64,000 nucleotides of DNA from Panax quinquefolius (GCA_020205615.1 CM035166.1:78826679-78890678); one strand, 5' to 3'. Counted from the first letter of the stretch, positions 1-11,736 are shown. Numbers and translations: made by a program. The notes: generated by a model not told the origin, from the sequence alone.

Positions 1-2059
1 AACACAAAGTCTAGAGTGGACTCAAGTATTCCTTCTTCATCAATTTCGCGCTCCTAATAGCTCCTTCTTGTACTTTCTTCTTCATACGACGATCACCTCC
101 GCCTGCTGGCTTGAGCAACCTTAACTTTTTCTATTAAAGTCGGGCTCTACGCGATACTTGACATCATCGCACTGCTCCTCGTGATATGATCTTCTACTCA
201 ACGCGCCGCCTACCTACCACGCTCGCTTTACTGTGATGGTATCAATAGTGTGGTCGTAGTCTTCAATAGCTCGAGCCAACGTCGCCGCCGCATGTTGAGT
301 TCTTTTTGAGTGAAGAAATATTTAAGGCTTTTTATGGTCTCAATATATCTCCACTTTCTCCCCATATAGATAGTGCTCCATATTTTAATAAAAAACGATC
401 GGGCCGCTAACTCTAGATCATGAGTAGGATAATTCCTCTCATACTTTTTTAAGTTGTCGCGAGGCATAGGCTATGACTTTCCCACGCTGCATGAGAACAC
501 ATCCTAACCCTTTGCCTCAAGCATCATCAGAGATAACAAATCCATCCCAACCGATGGTATGGTATTGTTAGAACAAAAGTAAATAAGTCTCCTCTTAAGC
601 TCTTGGAAACTTTTTCGCATTCTTCGCTCCAAACGAAATTTTGTATCCTTCCGAAGTTAGCCGAAGTTAATGGAGTAGCGATTCGAGAAAACCTTCCATT
701 AATCTCCGATAATAACCACCTAAGCCCAAAAGCTACGATGATTTCAACCACCGACTTTCTATTGTTCTAACTTCAGATTGCTTCAATCTTCACGGATCAA
801 CAGATACTCCATGTTTCGACACCACGCGCCCAAGGAATGCTACTCTCTCAAGCCGTAACTCGATTTCTTCAATTTGGCATATAGTTGGTTTTCACGGCCT
901 TCGAGTACCAAATTTCAAATGGTGTTCATGATCTTCACGCTTTTGAATATATGAGGATGTCATCAATAAAGACAACAACGAATCGATCCAAATATTCCTT
1001 GAATACTTGCTCATCATATCCATGAAAGTCATAGGAGCATTAGTTAGTCCAAAGACATGACTAAGAATTCATAATGCCCATACCGAAGTTCTCAAGGCGC
1101 TTTGAATATCCTCGCCTAATCTTCACCGATGATATCCGTAATCTAAGATCGATTTTTGAAAAGAATTGTGCCCCTCAGAATCGGGTCAAACAAGTCATCA
1201 ATACGAGGTAGAGGATACCTATTCTTGATGGTGACATGGTTCAATTCCCGATAGTCAATACAAAGTCGCATACTCCCCGCCTTTCTTCTTTTACAAATAA
1301 AACAGAGCACCCCAAGGAGATGTACTAGATTTAATGAAACCGATGTCCAACAATTCCTCAGTAGTTGGACCTTTAACTCTCAAGTTCAATAGAGCCATTC
1401 GATATGGGGTTTTAGAAATGGGCTTTGTACTCAGTTCAAGATCAATAAAGAATTCAACTTCACGCTCGGGGTAGACCGGAAGTTCTTCTAGAAATACGTC
1501 AGAAAGTCAATAACAACAGAATATTATTCAAATTTGACGTGTCTTTATTCAAATCCATAACATGGGCTAAGAAAGCTTGACATCCGCTTTTTAATAAACT
1601 AATAGCTTTATGATTAGATATGACAAGTTGATCGATTTTAATGGTTTAGTTGCTTGAATTGCATAACAGTCAAGTTAGTTAGAATATGAAAACTAACAAC
1701 CCATTTAAAACAATCAATTTTGGCATGATGAGTAGTTAACCAATCAATCCCTAAAATCACATCAAAAGCAAGTATCTTTAAAGAGATAAGGTCAATGTGT
1801 AAGGTAATGGTGCCAACTTGAATCAAACAAGATTTATAAACAAAGGATGTGATGAAAGTTTTTCCTAACTGAGTTTCCACAGATAGTCAAAGTCTAATTT
1901 CTCCCGAGTCAAGTTTAAACGCTGAGCACACGCAGAGAGATAAATGAATGGGTAGCACCCCAGATCAAGTAAGGTATAAACTTCGCAAGAATTTATAAAT
2001 AGCTTACCCGTGATCACCTCGCTTGGGTTCCTCTCGATTATGACCAACCACAACAAACG
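1..2059 (-). pseudogene. pol: Element A pol remnant: protease, reverse transcriptase, RNase H
   Basis: Minus-strand pol of Tekay-type element A, cut by the window edge just after RNase H; integrase and the 3' LTR lie to the left. From right to left: a protease remnant near 1930-1970, the protease/RT linker near 1640-1880 ([21 protein letters not shown]), RT near 770-1400 with the FIDD active-site region at about 955-975, and RNase H near 190-760. The protease active site reads DLGC instead of the DTGS seen in element B. The frame is broken many times by one- and two-base indels, so no domain is intact. Many breaks fall where the related copies in B and C have CAG or CTG. Family assignment is by side-by-side reading against the B, C and J copies. 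Confidence 0.85.
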
Positions 2060-3231
2060 CCTTCCCTAATCGCTGACTTTGACTTTTTTCGGGATGTTTT
2101 TGAGTCACCGCCCTCATTGAACTAGGTTTCGCCATCATATAATCTCGAGTTTATATGTCCTTCCTTTCCACAATTATAGCATACCTTGAACTGTCAGGGG
2201 CGCTTTGATCGATATGTCCTCTTTTCCGCATTTTAGAAAGATACGACCGGTGGTCGGTCGTTTCCTCCCTTAGAACCAGCTTGTCGCCAAGACCGCCATC
2301 TTCACATGGTCGTTGTTAAATCTCTCTTTTAAAATCTCCTCCGACTCGCTTCTTCTATTTTCATGGCTATGATTACCACCAGAGTGGTTACCATTTCGTC
2401 CGTCTGCTTTCTTTTCTCCGCAGTTATCATTATTCTCGCTGATCGCTATCTCTCGCACGATCCCCGTCAGGGTCCTCAAATGACCGCATCTCGTTATCTC
2501 GCCTAATAATTGAGCCCTGCTTACAACATCTCAATAAAGAGAAAATTTATGAGAAATGAGATATCGACGACGCCGGGTTTCAAACCTCTAAGAAACATCC
2601 GCGCCATACGCTCCTCATTCTCCACCAAATGAGGTGCAAACTCGATAACTCGCAAACTTTGCCTCGCATCGAGACACCGCCATGTTGTTTTGTTCTCAAC
2701 TGATGAACTCCACTTCCTTCATACGATTTAACACTTTCGTGAAAGTATTTGTCATTAAATAGCTTCAAACGCCTCCCAAGACATGCCGAAAAAGGCCGGA
2801 TGGGTACGCTTCACGCACTCCCACCAAAGAGTCCGCCGCCATTTTAACATAAAGGTGGCGAATGGAACCTTCTCGTTCTCCGCATCCCAAGACATCGAAT
2901 ATCTTGTAATTTGTTTGACCCATGTTTCCGCCATGATCGGATCCGCTTTCCTTAAATTCGTGGTCCCAACTTCGAATCGCTGGTCGTGTGACAACCCGTG
3001 AATTGCTATCATTTCCTCCTCAGATTTTGAACACGAAGTTTCCTCATTCGATTTTGCACGAAACCGCAAAAACTTCTAAACATCCCCTCGCTCATCATCT
3101 CGCTTCAATGGTGTTGTTCATGTGGAGGAACATTGCCATTTATTGCGACGCTCTCCTCGCTGGTGAGTACAGCATCTCCACGGCCTCATTTCCATTGTTA
3201 ATATTCTCACGACATTCTCAAACATCGCCAT
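2060..3231 (-). pseudogene. gag: Element A gag remnant
   Basis: Minus-strand gag of the Tekay-type element A. Gag forms the virus-like particle and its nucleocapsid knuckles bind RNA. The start is placed at the ATG at 3229-3231, the position matching the gag start of J. The longest surviving frame (2755-3069) has the motifs TWVKQITRYSMSWDAENEKV and LWWECVKRT, shared with the capsid regions of B and J. A nucleocapsid region with a CX2C knuckle start is visible near 2150-2230. Several frameshifts and stops separate the pieces. The primer-binding site lies about 150 bases upstream. Confidence 0.8.
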
Positions 3232-3386
3232 AAAACAAGGGTTAATTAAGGAAATCAATATATCACATAATATCCCTATATATCGACCAACTAACAAATA
3301 AGCTTAGTAGGACACACTAGCTAAGGATTTACTCGCTCTCCCTCCTAGTTCTATTCCCCGATCTCCGCCAGAGATCATATCCCTAA

Positions 3387-3397
3387 GCTCGATACTA
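3387..3397 (-). other. Element A primer-binding site (initiator tRNA-Met type)
   Basis: Read on the minus strand this is TAGTATCGAGC, directly after the 5' LTR. The canonical plant tRNA-iMet site is TGGTATCAGAGC, so this copy has one substitution and lacks the A of CAG. J carries the same one-base loss. Confidence 0.75.
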
Positions 3398-3939
3398 ATC
3401 GTGACGCCCCCAAAATAGGTATACATCACCTATTCTCGAGTGTCAATACATGGTACGTAAACAACTACAACTTTATTATTACAACAAGAAACTGTGAGTT
3501 TGAATACAAATATTATCTTCTAGATAATATCTATACTCAAATAAATCCTCATCACATTTATCGATACATTATTTTACAAAATGGTGAGGACTACTAAACA
3601 ATCCTTTCTAAAACCTTCATTCCATACCCCGACTGCACTCGCTTATATTCTCGCCTCCCGAGAAAAATGGAACAAAAAGGAAAAGGGTGAGCTCAACTAG
3701 CTCAAGAAGAATATTATGACTAAGATAATATACAACAAATTATCGTTAGTCTTCAACAGTGGAAAAATATAATGTAATACAATAGACAACAAATTTTAAA
3801 TCAATATTCGCAATGAAATAATAATTCATTAGAAGAGTTAAGTAGAGAATGCAAACTACTATCTTCTATGTATGAATTTAAAAGTTCATCGCTCATCTTT
3901 TATCCCTCGTAACATCAATCAATATACATCCGAATCAAA

Positions 3940-4120
3940 TATTCATCTTTGCACTACAAAAGCCAAAGATATTCATCACCTGGTCATGTTCATTTAAACA
4001 CTGCTCATCTTTGCACTACGGCCAAAGATATTCTTCAGAAATCATTCATCTTTGCACTACAGCCAAAGATATTCTTAAGAAATCATTCATCTTTGCACTA
4101 CAAAAGCCAAAGATATTCCA
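3940..4120. repeat. Tandem TTTGCACTAC..CCAAAGATATTC repeats in A LTR
   Basis: Four imperfect copies of a 30-45 base unit (ATTCATCTTTGCACTACA, then GCCAAAGATATTC). On the LTR sense strand the core reads GGC.TGTAGTGCA, the motif that recurs singly in the other Tekay LTRs. A frame at 3949-4197 is produced by the repeats and is not a gene. Confidence 0.85.
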
Positions 4121-4377
4121 TAATATCATCATTTAAGACCGAGGATGATGAAAAATATTTTTTTTTTAAAGAAACGAATCCAAAGGAAACAAAATGACAA
4201 GGATTAAGGATTAAGGATTCGTATTTGGTTTTATCCACGCCCAAAAATACCTCAAAAATAATCATAGTGGTGTAAAATTCAAGAATGATCAAAACATGGA
4301 TACAATCGAAAGTTAGTATCCGTAATAGATGTTTTGGACTTAAAAGAAGAAATTTTATTTTTCTATGAATAAGATCA

Positions 4378-4570
4378 GATACGTGAATAGTGTCAGATAC
4401 GAATAAAGGCCAGATACGTGAATAGTAACTCCGACACCAAAAGATAGAAATTCCACAAAAACATCTTCACGCTTTCATTAATAGTACTCGTGAATAAGAA
4501 TCGTGAATAAGAACTCGCTTAATAAGAACTCGTGAATAAGAACTCATGAATAAGAACTCATGAATAGTAA
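4378..4570. repeat. Short GTGAATAGT / GTGAATAAG tandem array in A LTR
   Basis: About ten copies of a 14-18 base unit built on GTGAATA followed by GT or AGAACTC. On the LTR sense strand they read as repeated ACTATTCAC or AGTTCTTATTCAC. The array lies downstream of the predicted TATA box, in the transcribed part of the LTR. Confidence 0.8.
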
Positions 4571-4850
4571 CCCCGATATGAAAAAGTTCCAAATTTGATA
4601 AAAACTTCAGATCAATATTTCAAAGATAATGATATTGAAGAAATAATATCATCGAGAAAAAAAATAATATCCCTTACCTCGAAAAGATCAAGATTTCTAG
4701 CTTAAACACCTGATATAAGGTATGACAAGGAACTTCAGCACCGCCTAGCAATACTCAAAGTATACTCAAAATACTCACAAGAATACGCCGATAATATAGA
4801 GAGAGAAAACTTCAGCTTTCGTGTGATTTTCAATTCTAACCCAAGACCCT

Positions 4851-4858
4851 ATTTATAG
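4851..4858 (-). promoter_or_regulatory. Putative TATA box, A LTR
   Basis: CTATAAAT on the minus strand, in the same setting (stem of the LTR before the GA-rich leader) as the stronger boxes of C, J, K and L. Inferred from position and motif only. Confidence 0.55.
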
Positions 4859-6192
4859 AAATCGCTTGTAACACCAAAGCGTAAAAATTTAATAAATATA
4901 TATATATATATATCAAATTCATACGCCAACCTTAGAAATCAGATCCCAGCATTTCCCACATGCCACCTTCTAGAAAAGAAATGAAAAAAAACGTTTTTCA
5001 TAAAATAAATAATTAAAACTTCAAAAATCAATTATTTTGAGTTTCTAACTTCAATAATTCATAATAAATAGCCCTTTCATCAGAAAAATTGAATCTCGCG
5101 AGTTTTTATAGGAAATTCAATTTCTACAACTTTGCAGTAAGAAAGTTTTTCCAAATTCCAAATGTAAAAAATTGATCAAATCCACAAACCAAGCGATTTT
5201 ATGTGCTATAATCAAATTTCACCAATAAATGGGGTCCACCGACATGTTTAACATGTTTTAAACATTTATTGCAACAAAAATACTCTTCCTCCTCAGATAC
5301 TCATATATCCCACATTCGTTGTAAAATATCACCATTAATATATTATTAAAATAATATATTTAAACGAATTATTTTATCGTAAAAAGATAAAATATTAATT
5401 TTCAACAATTGTCATTTTAAAATTTTCTCCATCTATATCCACATAAAATCAATATTTTCTCATCATATAAATCAATAATTAATTATTCACAAATAATATT
5501 ACGTAATCACAATATCGACAACCGTGCAGCTCTCAGAAAGAGGGGCTTCCAATAAGAATTTCTTCATCGGGCGCCGCAATTAGGTGACCAAACCTCTCCT
5601 TAGATGTAACTTTCTAGACATTGCCAATAATGTTATCTAATAATATTATTCAGATAATATGAATTATTGCTTCGATAATGAAAAAACCGTAATGACAATT
5701 ATCAAACAACAAAGAATATAAAATATCAACGCAAAGAATTATTAACTCAATAAAAAATATCGAATAAAGAATTATCAGAACCATTATCGAGTAGTGCCTT
5801 CACGTAAGAATCAATAATTGGTGCAATACCGTGCTAATCGCTCAACAACGCCAGATTAGTGTGTTTTAACCACCGGGTATTCCAACAAGATAATCTCAGA
5901 ATAACTACGCCTGCTATTTAAAAACAACTTATATTTGTCGCTTTCTTCATCCAATCGCTTCACATGGGCTCCACATGGTCGCGCCATTGCATTTAATATT
6001 CCCCGACAAAGCATTTAATATTCCACACCAAACTAATATTCCCCGACAATAATGAATATTTTATAACCACTGCTTATTTTGAAATATTTCATGATTTAAC
6101 CCTTAACTATCCACATTAATCAAATCAACCCTTACTATTTCAAAATAATAAATAAAGGAAATTCCTTTTATTTAAAAATTTGGGGTCTTACA

Positions 6193-6197
6193 TTTAA
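6193..6197. other. Right target-site duplication of element A (TTTAA)
   Basis: The five bases immediately outside the A LTR. The left copy would lie left of the window, so this is inferred from the clean switch into the interior of LTR H. Confidence 0.5.
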
Positions 6198-6833
6198 CAG
6201 GAATATTGTACAACCAAGACAATCATTGGTGGACCCCTATTAACGGAAAGTATTGTCGTAGTTATAAAACGACAAAATTATCTTTCTATAAAAATAATGG
6301 CGGAGGTGTTACCGTTAAAACCGCTGAACTACCCGATAGTAAAAGTACAAGAAGAATGTCTGGCGTGGTTGCATAGTAGTAACACCAGATTGATTATTGA
6401 TGGTTACGTGAGAAGTCACCGGTTATACTCAATTATTGCTACATGAATTGCGCATCATATCTCTCATATTATTGATTCAATTATTGTTACAGTATCATCT
6501 GCATAATATGTTATATTATTAAATCAATAATTGAGACGTCAAAGTTATTCATATTATTATTTGCAATATTGACAATGTCTAGAAGTTTTGTCAAGGAGAG
6601 GTTTGGTCACCTAATTGCGCGCCAATAAGGAGAAATCCTTATCAGAAAGCCCTTTCTTTCATGAGAACGACCTGATTGCTAAATATTGTGAATTATAATA
6701 TTAATGATGAATAAGTTCGTGTTGATTAAAGATGAATTTTATAGTTCCATTATGTTGGACTTATTTGTGTTAGTATAATTGATGTCTGGAGGTTATATTG
6801 TTCAATTGGGTATTCGGGACACTTTTCGTGTCG

Positions 6834-6953
6834 GAGTACTATTCACGAGTTACTATTCATGAGTTACTATTCAGGAGTTACTATTCACGAGTTACTATTC
6901 ATGAGTTACTATTCACGAGTTACTATTCACGAGTTACTATTCACGGGATACTA
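6834..6953 (+). repeat. TACTATTCAYGAGT tandem array upstream of the H promoter
   Basis: Eight to nine copies of a 15-base unit, TTACTATTCACGAG with small changes, in the U3 part about 300 bases before the TATA box. A frame at 6798-7016 is a by-product of the repeats. Confidence 0.9.
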
Positions 6954-7035
6954 TTCACCCGTAAGATATATTTCTGTTCGGTCCAAATCATTTTTTGGTA
7001 CAATATTATTCCATGAGGAGATGTGCTAATTTTTC

Positions 7036-7215
7036 AGACCGTTGGTTGAAGATATAATAGTAAATCAATATGGACCGCTGGTGGAAAGTATAATAGTAAA
7101 TCAATATGGATCGCTGGTTTAAAGTTTTAATAGTAAATTAGTATGGACCGTTGCTTTAAGTTTTAATAGTAAACCAATATGGACCATCCGTTTAAAAGTA
7201 AATCAATCTAGACCG
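7036..7215 (+). repeat. ~42-bp GACCGYTGGTTTAAAG..AATAGTAAATCAATATG repeats in H
   Basis: Four to five decaying copies of a roughly 42-base unit (GGACCGCTGG, then AAAGT, AATAGTAAATCAATAT). Seen only in H within this window. Confidence 0.85.
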
Positions 7216-7248
7216 TTCATGAATTAGTTACTATTCAGTCCATTCTCC

Positions 7249-7256
7249 TATAAATA
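7249..7256 (+). promoter_or_regulatory. TATA box, LTR H
   Basis: TATAAATA, followed by CTCATTCCTTCATT and then the GA-rich leader with AGAGAGAGAAA. The arrangement is the same in J, K and L. Predicted start about 30 bases downstream; no transcript evidence. Confidence 0.65.
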
Positions 7257-7439
7257 AAAGCTCATTCCTTCATTATTTCTTACGAATTCACAGAAACTCT
7301 AGAGAGAGAAACTATAGAGAGAAAGAAGAAAAGTATTCTGCTACTTCATTGCTCTAGTGTTCAGTTTTTCTAAGGTAGGGAATATTATTTGTTGTACTCA
7401 TAAGGGGTATTCTTTCTTTCTTATACATGAAGTGAACTT

Positions 7440-7870
7440 TTGTTATTCCATTCTTTATTATTCTGTTGGAATAACCTGTATACGCGGGATACCCTATACT
7501 TGGTAAAATTCTTCTTTTATTCCATTCTTATTATTACGTTGAATAACTGTTTTATGGTACCGCATACATCTTTGAAATTCTTCTAATATTCCGTTCTTTA
7601 TTATTCTCGCCGTAATATCACGTCAGGCGCTTACGCGGGACACGGGTTCCATTATTTATTATTCGTCAGAATATCCTCGTCGTGCTTTTTTACGCCGGAC
7701 TGGTTCCATTATTTATTATTTCGCCGGAATATCCTCGTCTGCGTGCTTCTTGGGACTCGGGTTCCATTATTTATTATTCGTTGGGAATAACTCGCTTTGC
7801 GATCTATCGCACGTATGGTGAATCCTTCTGTTATTCCATTCTTAATTATTTTGTTGGAATAACCTGTCTA
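7440..7870 (+). repeat. ~60-bp TTATTATTCTGTTGGAATA..CCGGACTGGTTCC array in H
   Basis: About six copies of a 58-64 base unit, each holding TTTATTATT.TGTTGGAATA and GGAC.GGTTCC. It sits downstream of the TATA box. The same array is in J, K and L but not in A, B or C. Frames at 7682-8058 arise from it. Confidence 0.85.
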
Positions 7871-9439
7871 TGTGGATTACCACATGCATGGTGAATGATC
7901 CTGTGTATTCATTTCTTATTAAATTATGGAAATTATCTGTATACATGGATTACCGCATGGCGGGTGAAAATCCATTTGCAGTTTCATATATTATATTATA
8001 CTCAAATTGGTTAAAGCTTTCGCTTCTATACTCCATGAAATTAGTGGAATATCCTTGATATTTGCGCTTCATCCAAAGATCTTTTCATGGAAATATTCTT
8101 TCGAGCATTCTTGAATTTTTCGCACAAAGCAAAGATCATGTCGATAATTTGGACGTAATTGAGTTCGTGATAAATTAACTTATAAATCTTTAAAATTTAT
8201 TCTTGAACTTGTTTTATTGAATTGTCATTATTCTCATGCTTATATTATGTTGAAAGTCATCTTTGGCTTACGTGCATAGATGGACTTGATATGATTATGA
8301 CTGTGGATTATTCGGTATAATCATGACCGTAATGTGATTTAATGATGTGGTAAAAGTCCTCATTGACCGTAGTTCATTGGTGGACGATTGTTGGTATGAT
8401 TATGACTGTGGATTATTATAAGTATAGTCATGACCATTGATGATTACATGAATATCCTTGGCCGTGGAGCGAGGATGATTCGATTTTATTTATTGTCGAG
8501 TATCACGATAAAAGTGATGAAAAACCTTTTAAATCATAGAAGATAGTAGATTTTATTCTCTACTTGACTCTTCTAATGGATTGCTTGTTCCGCTGTAGTT
8601 AAACTTGATGTTTATTATATTTTATCAGTTTAACACCTTTGAAGGCTAATGATAATTTATTCTGCATTATCTTAGTCATAATATTTCTTACTGGGCTAGT
8701 TGAGCTCAGCATTTCTTTCACTGTTCTCTTCAGGAAATGAGAATGTAACTGGGACTAGTCAGGGAACAGAGTGATGATCCTAGGTGGTGCATTAGTAGTC
8801 CTCACTATTTTGTGTAATAGTGTCATAATAAATGTAATGAGGACTCCATTTAGTGTGGATATTGTCTAGATGATAATATTTGTATTAAAACTCACAACCT
8901 ATGTTTTATTGTATTTTATACGACTGTTGTATAATTAAGTTGTATTTGTATTCAGTACCTTGAATCTGGCGACTCAAGATGGGTGATGTATACTTGTTTT
9001 GGGGGCGTCACATATTGTCTAATAGACAGTATACAAACTCAAAAGGAGTCCTCATTACAATTATTAATACATTATTTTACAAAATAATGAGGACTACTAA
9101 AACAACTATCCTGAACCATCACTCCATACCCTGGCTAGTTCCTGCTATATTCTCACCTCTTGAGAAGAAAAATGGAACAAAAAGGAAAAGGGTGAGCTCA
9201 ACTAGCCTAATAAAGAATATTATGACTAAGATAATATACAATAAATTATCATTAGTCTTCAACATGGAAAAATCTAATAGAATATAATAGACAACAAGTT
9301 TTAGATCAACAACTGCAGTAGAAACATCAATCCATTAAAAGAGTCAAGTAGAGAATGAATTCTACTATCTTCTAAGATTTAAAAGTTCATCATCAATATT
9401 TTATCCCTGTAACATCAATCAATATACATCTTGAATCAA

Positions 9440-9600
9440 ATATTCATCTTTGCACTATAAGCCAAAGATATTCATTTGTATCACTAGTTGGTTATGTTCA
9501 TCTCAACACCTGTTCATCTGTTTGCACTACGGGCCAAAGATATTCATCAGTTAATCATTCATCTTTGCACTACAGGCCAAAGATATTCAGTAATATCATC
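9440..9600. repeat. TTTGCACTAC..CCAAAGATATTC repeats in B LTR
   Basis: Three to four imperfect copies of the repeat seen at 3940-4120 in A. The core on the element sense strand is GGCC.GTAGTGCA. Confidence 0.8.
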
Positions 9601-10158
9601 ATTTAGGACTGAGGATGATGAAAAATATCTTAAAGAAAACGAATCCAGTGAGATAAAAGATCAAAGATTAGGGATTCGTACTTTAGTTTATCCGAGTTTA
9701 AAAATACCTTATAATTATCAATCGTGGAGCAAAATTCAAGAATGAAGATCAAAACATGGATACAATCAAAGATAGTAACCATAATAGACAACTTGGACAA
9801 AGAAAAGAGAATTTCATTTTTTTTGTGAATAGTGCAGTATTCGTGAATAGTGTCGTATACCTGAATAGTGCCATATACGTGAATAGTAACCCCGACATGA
9901 AAAAGGTAAAAATTCCATAATAAAATCCATACAAATATTTCGGTATAATGATATTGAAAGAATAACATCATTATGAAGAAAATAACATCCCTTACCTCAA
10001 AATAATAGTACTTCTGATCGGAATATCGGATGTAAAGTCGAAAGAAACTTGCACTGAATAACAACTCACAAAGTATCTAAATACTCATAAAATACGCTCG
10101 ATAATATATAGAGAGAAAACTTGTTTTTGGTGTGCTTTTCAATTCTAACCTAAGCACC

Positions 10159-10167
10159 TATTTATAG
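10159..10167 (-). promoter_or_regulatory. Putative TATA box, B 3' LTR
   Basis: CTATAAATA on the minus strand, at the position equivalent to the A box at 4851. Being in a 3' LTR, it would drive transcription leftward, out of the element. Confidence 0.5.
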
Positions 10168-10736
10168 AAAAATGCTAGAACGCCAAAGGAGACTAAATAA
10201 TAATATTATTGTTCTTTCTTCTACGCATGCCAACCATCCAAGACCAGCATGCCATCTTGGGAAAAAAATTTGCAGCCCACATGTTTTAAAAAACAAAATT
10301 GGGTCCCACCCATAATTTTAATAAAAATATTTAATTTCCGAAACTTCAACAATTGATAATAAATAGCCCTTTTATCAGAAAAATACGAATTTTATGTCCA
10401 TCCCATAGGAAATCGAATTCTCTACAACTTTGTAGAAGAAAGTTTTTCCAAATTCCAAACAGAAAATGCCCGAAATCCACATACAGACGATTTTTAATAC
10501 CTTCATTTCGACAAAATACTGATAAAATACCTCAACATTAACTCCATCATTTATAACCACAATAAATATATCCATTATTTATATCCATATAAAATAAATA
10601 TTTCTTTATCATATAAATCAATAATTAATTATTCACAAATAATAACAGAATCACAATTATGACAATCAGGTCGTTCCCAGGAAAGAGGAGGCTTTCTGAT
10701 AAGGATTTTTCCTTATAGGCGCACAATTAGGTGACC

Positions 10737-10741
10737 AAACA
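10737..10741. other. Left target-site duplication of J (AAACA)
   Basis: Identical to 20875-20879 on the far side of J. The two flanks join back into one continuous B LTR (…GACCAAACA then TCTC.TCGATGTAA), as seen uninterrupted in C's LTR near 25870. Confidence 0.95.
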
Positions 10742-11384
10742 TGTAAGACCCCAACTTTTATAAATAAAGATGAATTTTTCTATAAATATTATTTTTGAAT
10801 ATTATGGAATAAATTTGATATAATGTTATAGTTGTGGGTAATATTTATAAATTTTGCAAAGTATGCAAGTTGTTATAAAATATTCGTTTGGCCTGGGAAT
10901 ATTCTTTTTAGGAATATTCAGATAACTACTCAATCATTGGTGGACCCCATAATGTAATTATTATTGTTTGATTGAGAAAACGACAAAATATATTTTATAA
11001 AAATAACTACGGAGGTGTTACCGTTAAAACCGCTGAACTACTCGGTGGTAAAAAAGAACAAGAATACGCTGTCGTATATAAGTAGTACACTCAGATTGAT
11101 TATCGATGCTTACGTGAGAAGTCACTCAAATTTATGCTCAATTATTGCACAAGAATTGCCGCGATCATATCTCTTATATTATTGATTCAATTATTATTGT
11201 CACAAGATCATCTCAGATAATATGTTATAGTATTAAATCAATAATTGAGACGACAAGTTATAAATGATTAATAATTGTTGAAAGATTAAATATGTGTTGA
11301 TTAAAAATAAAATGATTTGTGGTAAGTTTGATTATTTTATGGGGGGGGGCGTATATGTCATCATCTAAGAGTCTCTTCTTCAAT

Positions 11385-11575
11385 AGTAAGTAATTACCTT
11401 TGTGAATAGTAATTACCTTTCATCAATAGTAATTACCTTCATCAATAGTAATTACCCTTGTGAATAGTATTTACCTTCACAATCGATAGTAATTACCTTC
11501 GTCAATAGTAATTACCTTGTGAATAGTATTTACCTTCGTCGATAGTATTTACCTTCGTTAATAGTAATTACCTTT
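11385..11575 (+). repeat. GTGAATAGTAATTACC tandem array, J 5' LTR
   Basis: About ten copies of an 18-19 base unit of the form (GTGAATAGTA or GTCAATAGTA)ATTACCTT, some with TATTTACC. The equivalent in the 3' LTR is 18832-19025. Confidence 0.9.
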
Positions 11576-11577
11576 AC

Positions 11578-11715
11578 AAGACGTCGAACCACTTGTCGTT
11601 TTTCACATTAAAGCGCCGAACCACTTGTCGTTTCACATTACAAAAGGCCAAACCACTTTTCTTTTCACATCATTAGTCGTCAAGCCACTTGCCTTTTCAC
11701 ACTAAGCAGTGCTAA
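11578..11715 (+). repeat. ~36-bp CCACTTGTCGTTTCACATTA repeats, J 5' LTR
   Basis: Four units here (CGAACCACTTGTCGTTTCAC and variants) against three in the 3' LTR (19030-19130), so one unit was gained or lost between the LTRs. Confidence 0.85.
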
Positions 11716-11728
11716 GCTAGAAATCTTC

Positions 11729-11736
11729 TATAAATA
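11729..11736 (+). promoter_or_regulatory. TATA box, J 5' LTR
   Basis: TATAAATA followed by GAGGCCTAGGGCTTCATTATTTTCACTT in two steps, then the GA-rich leader AGAGAGAGAAAGTATAGAAAG. The same motif is at 19151 in the 3' LTR. Predicted start about 11760. Confidence 0.7.

Larger units (their letters stand above)
3399..6192 (-). mobile_element. 5' LTR of element A (Tekay/Del type)
   Basis: About 2.8 kb LTR on the minus strand, flanked inside by the primer site and outside by the sequence complementary to TGTAAGACCCC at 6182-6192. The inner end reads TCGTGACGCCCCC in place of TGTGACGCCCCC. It contains a TATA-like box, a run of GAATAGT/GAATAAG repeats and copies of a TTTGCACTAC.GCCAAAGATATTC repeat. 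Its outer third is closest to the LTR of B, which defines an A/B subfamily distinct from C, H, K and L. The matching 3' LTR lies left of the window. The small frames inside are not genes. Confidence 0.88.
6193..9012 (+). mobile_element. LTR H (Tekay type), left end displaced by element A
   Basis: Plus-strand LTR of the K/L type running from an internal point (about base 175 of the LTR, matching 44570 in K) to its true end GGGGGCGTCACA at 9001-9012. The missing first part should lie left of element A, outside the window, because A is inserted here. Directly after 9012 the sequence switches to the inside of B's minus-strand LTR, so H is itself an insertion in B. Whether H is a solo LTR or part of a longer element cannot be seen. 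It contains three tandem-repeat arrays and a TATA box. Confidence 0.85.
9013..10741 (-). mobile_element. 3' LTR of element B, first part (interrupted by H and J)
   Basis: Minus-strand Tekay LTR of the A/B subfamily, beginning about 120-150 bases inside the LTR because H is inserted there. It runs up to ...GACCAAACA, where element J is inserted, and resumes at 20875. It contains TTTGCACTAC..CCAAAGATATTC repeats (about 9440-9600), a GTGAATAGTG cluster (9830-9890) and a putative TATA box. The minus-strand frame at 9630-10064 is fortuitous. Confidence 0.85.

Noticed and set aside
3940..4120. Regular direct repeats resembling a CRISPR array
   Set aside because: Units are imperfect, have no unique spacers of constant length, lie in a plant retrotransposon LTR, and recur in B and other LTRs.
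9630..10064. 144-codon minus-strand frame, hydrophobic and tyrosine-rich
   Set aside because: Lies in the B LTR across the GTGAATAGTG cluster, not conserved in A; hydrophobicity comes from AT-rich repeats.
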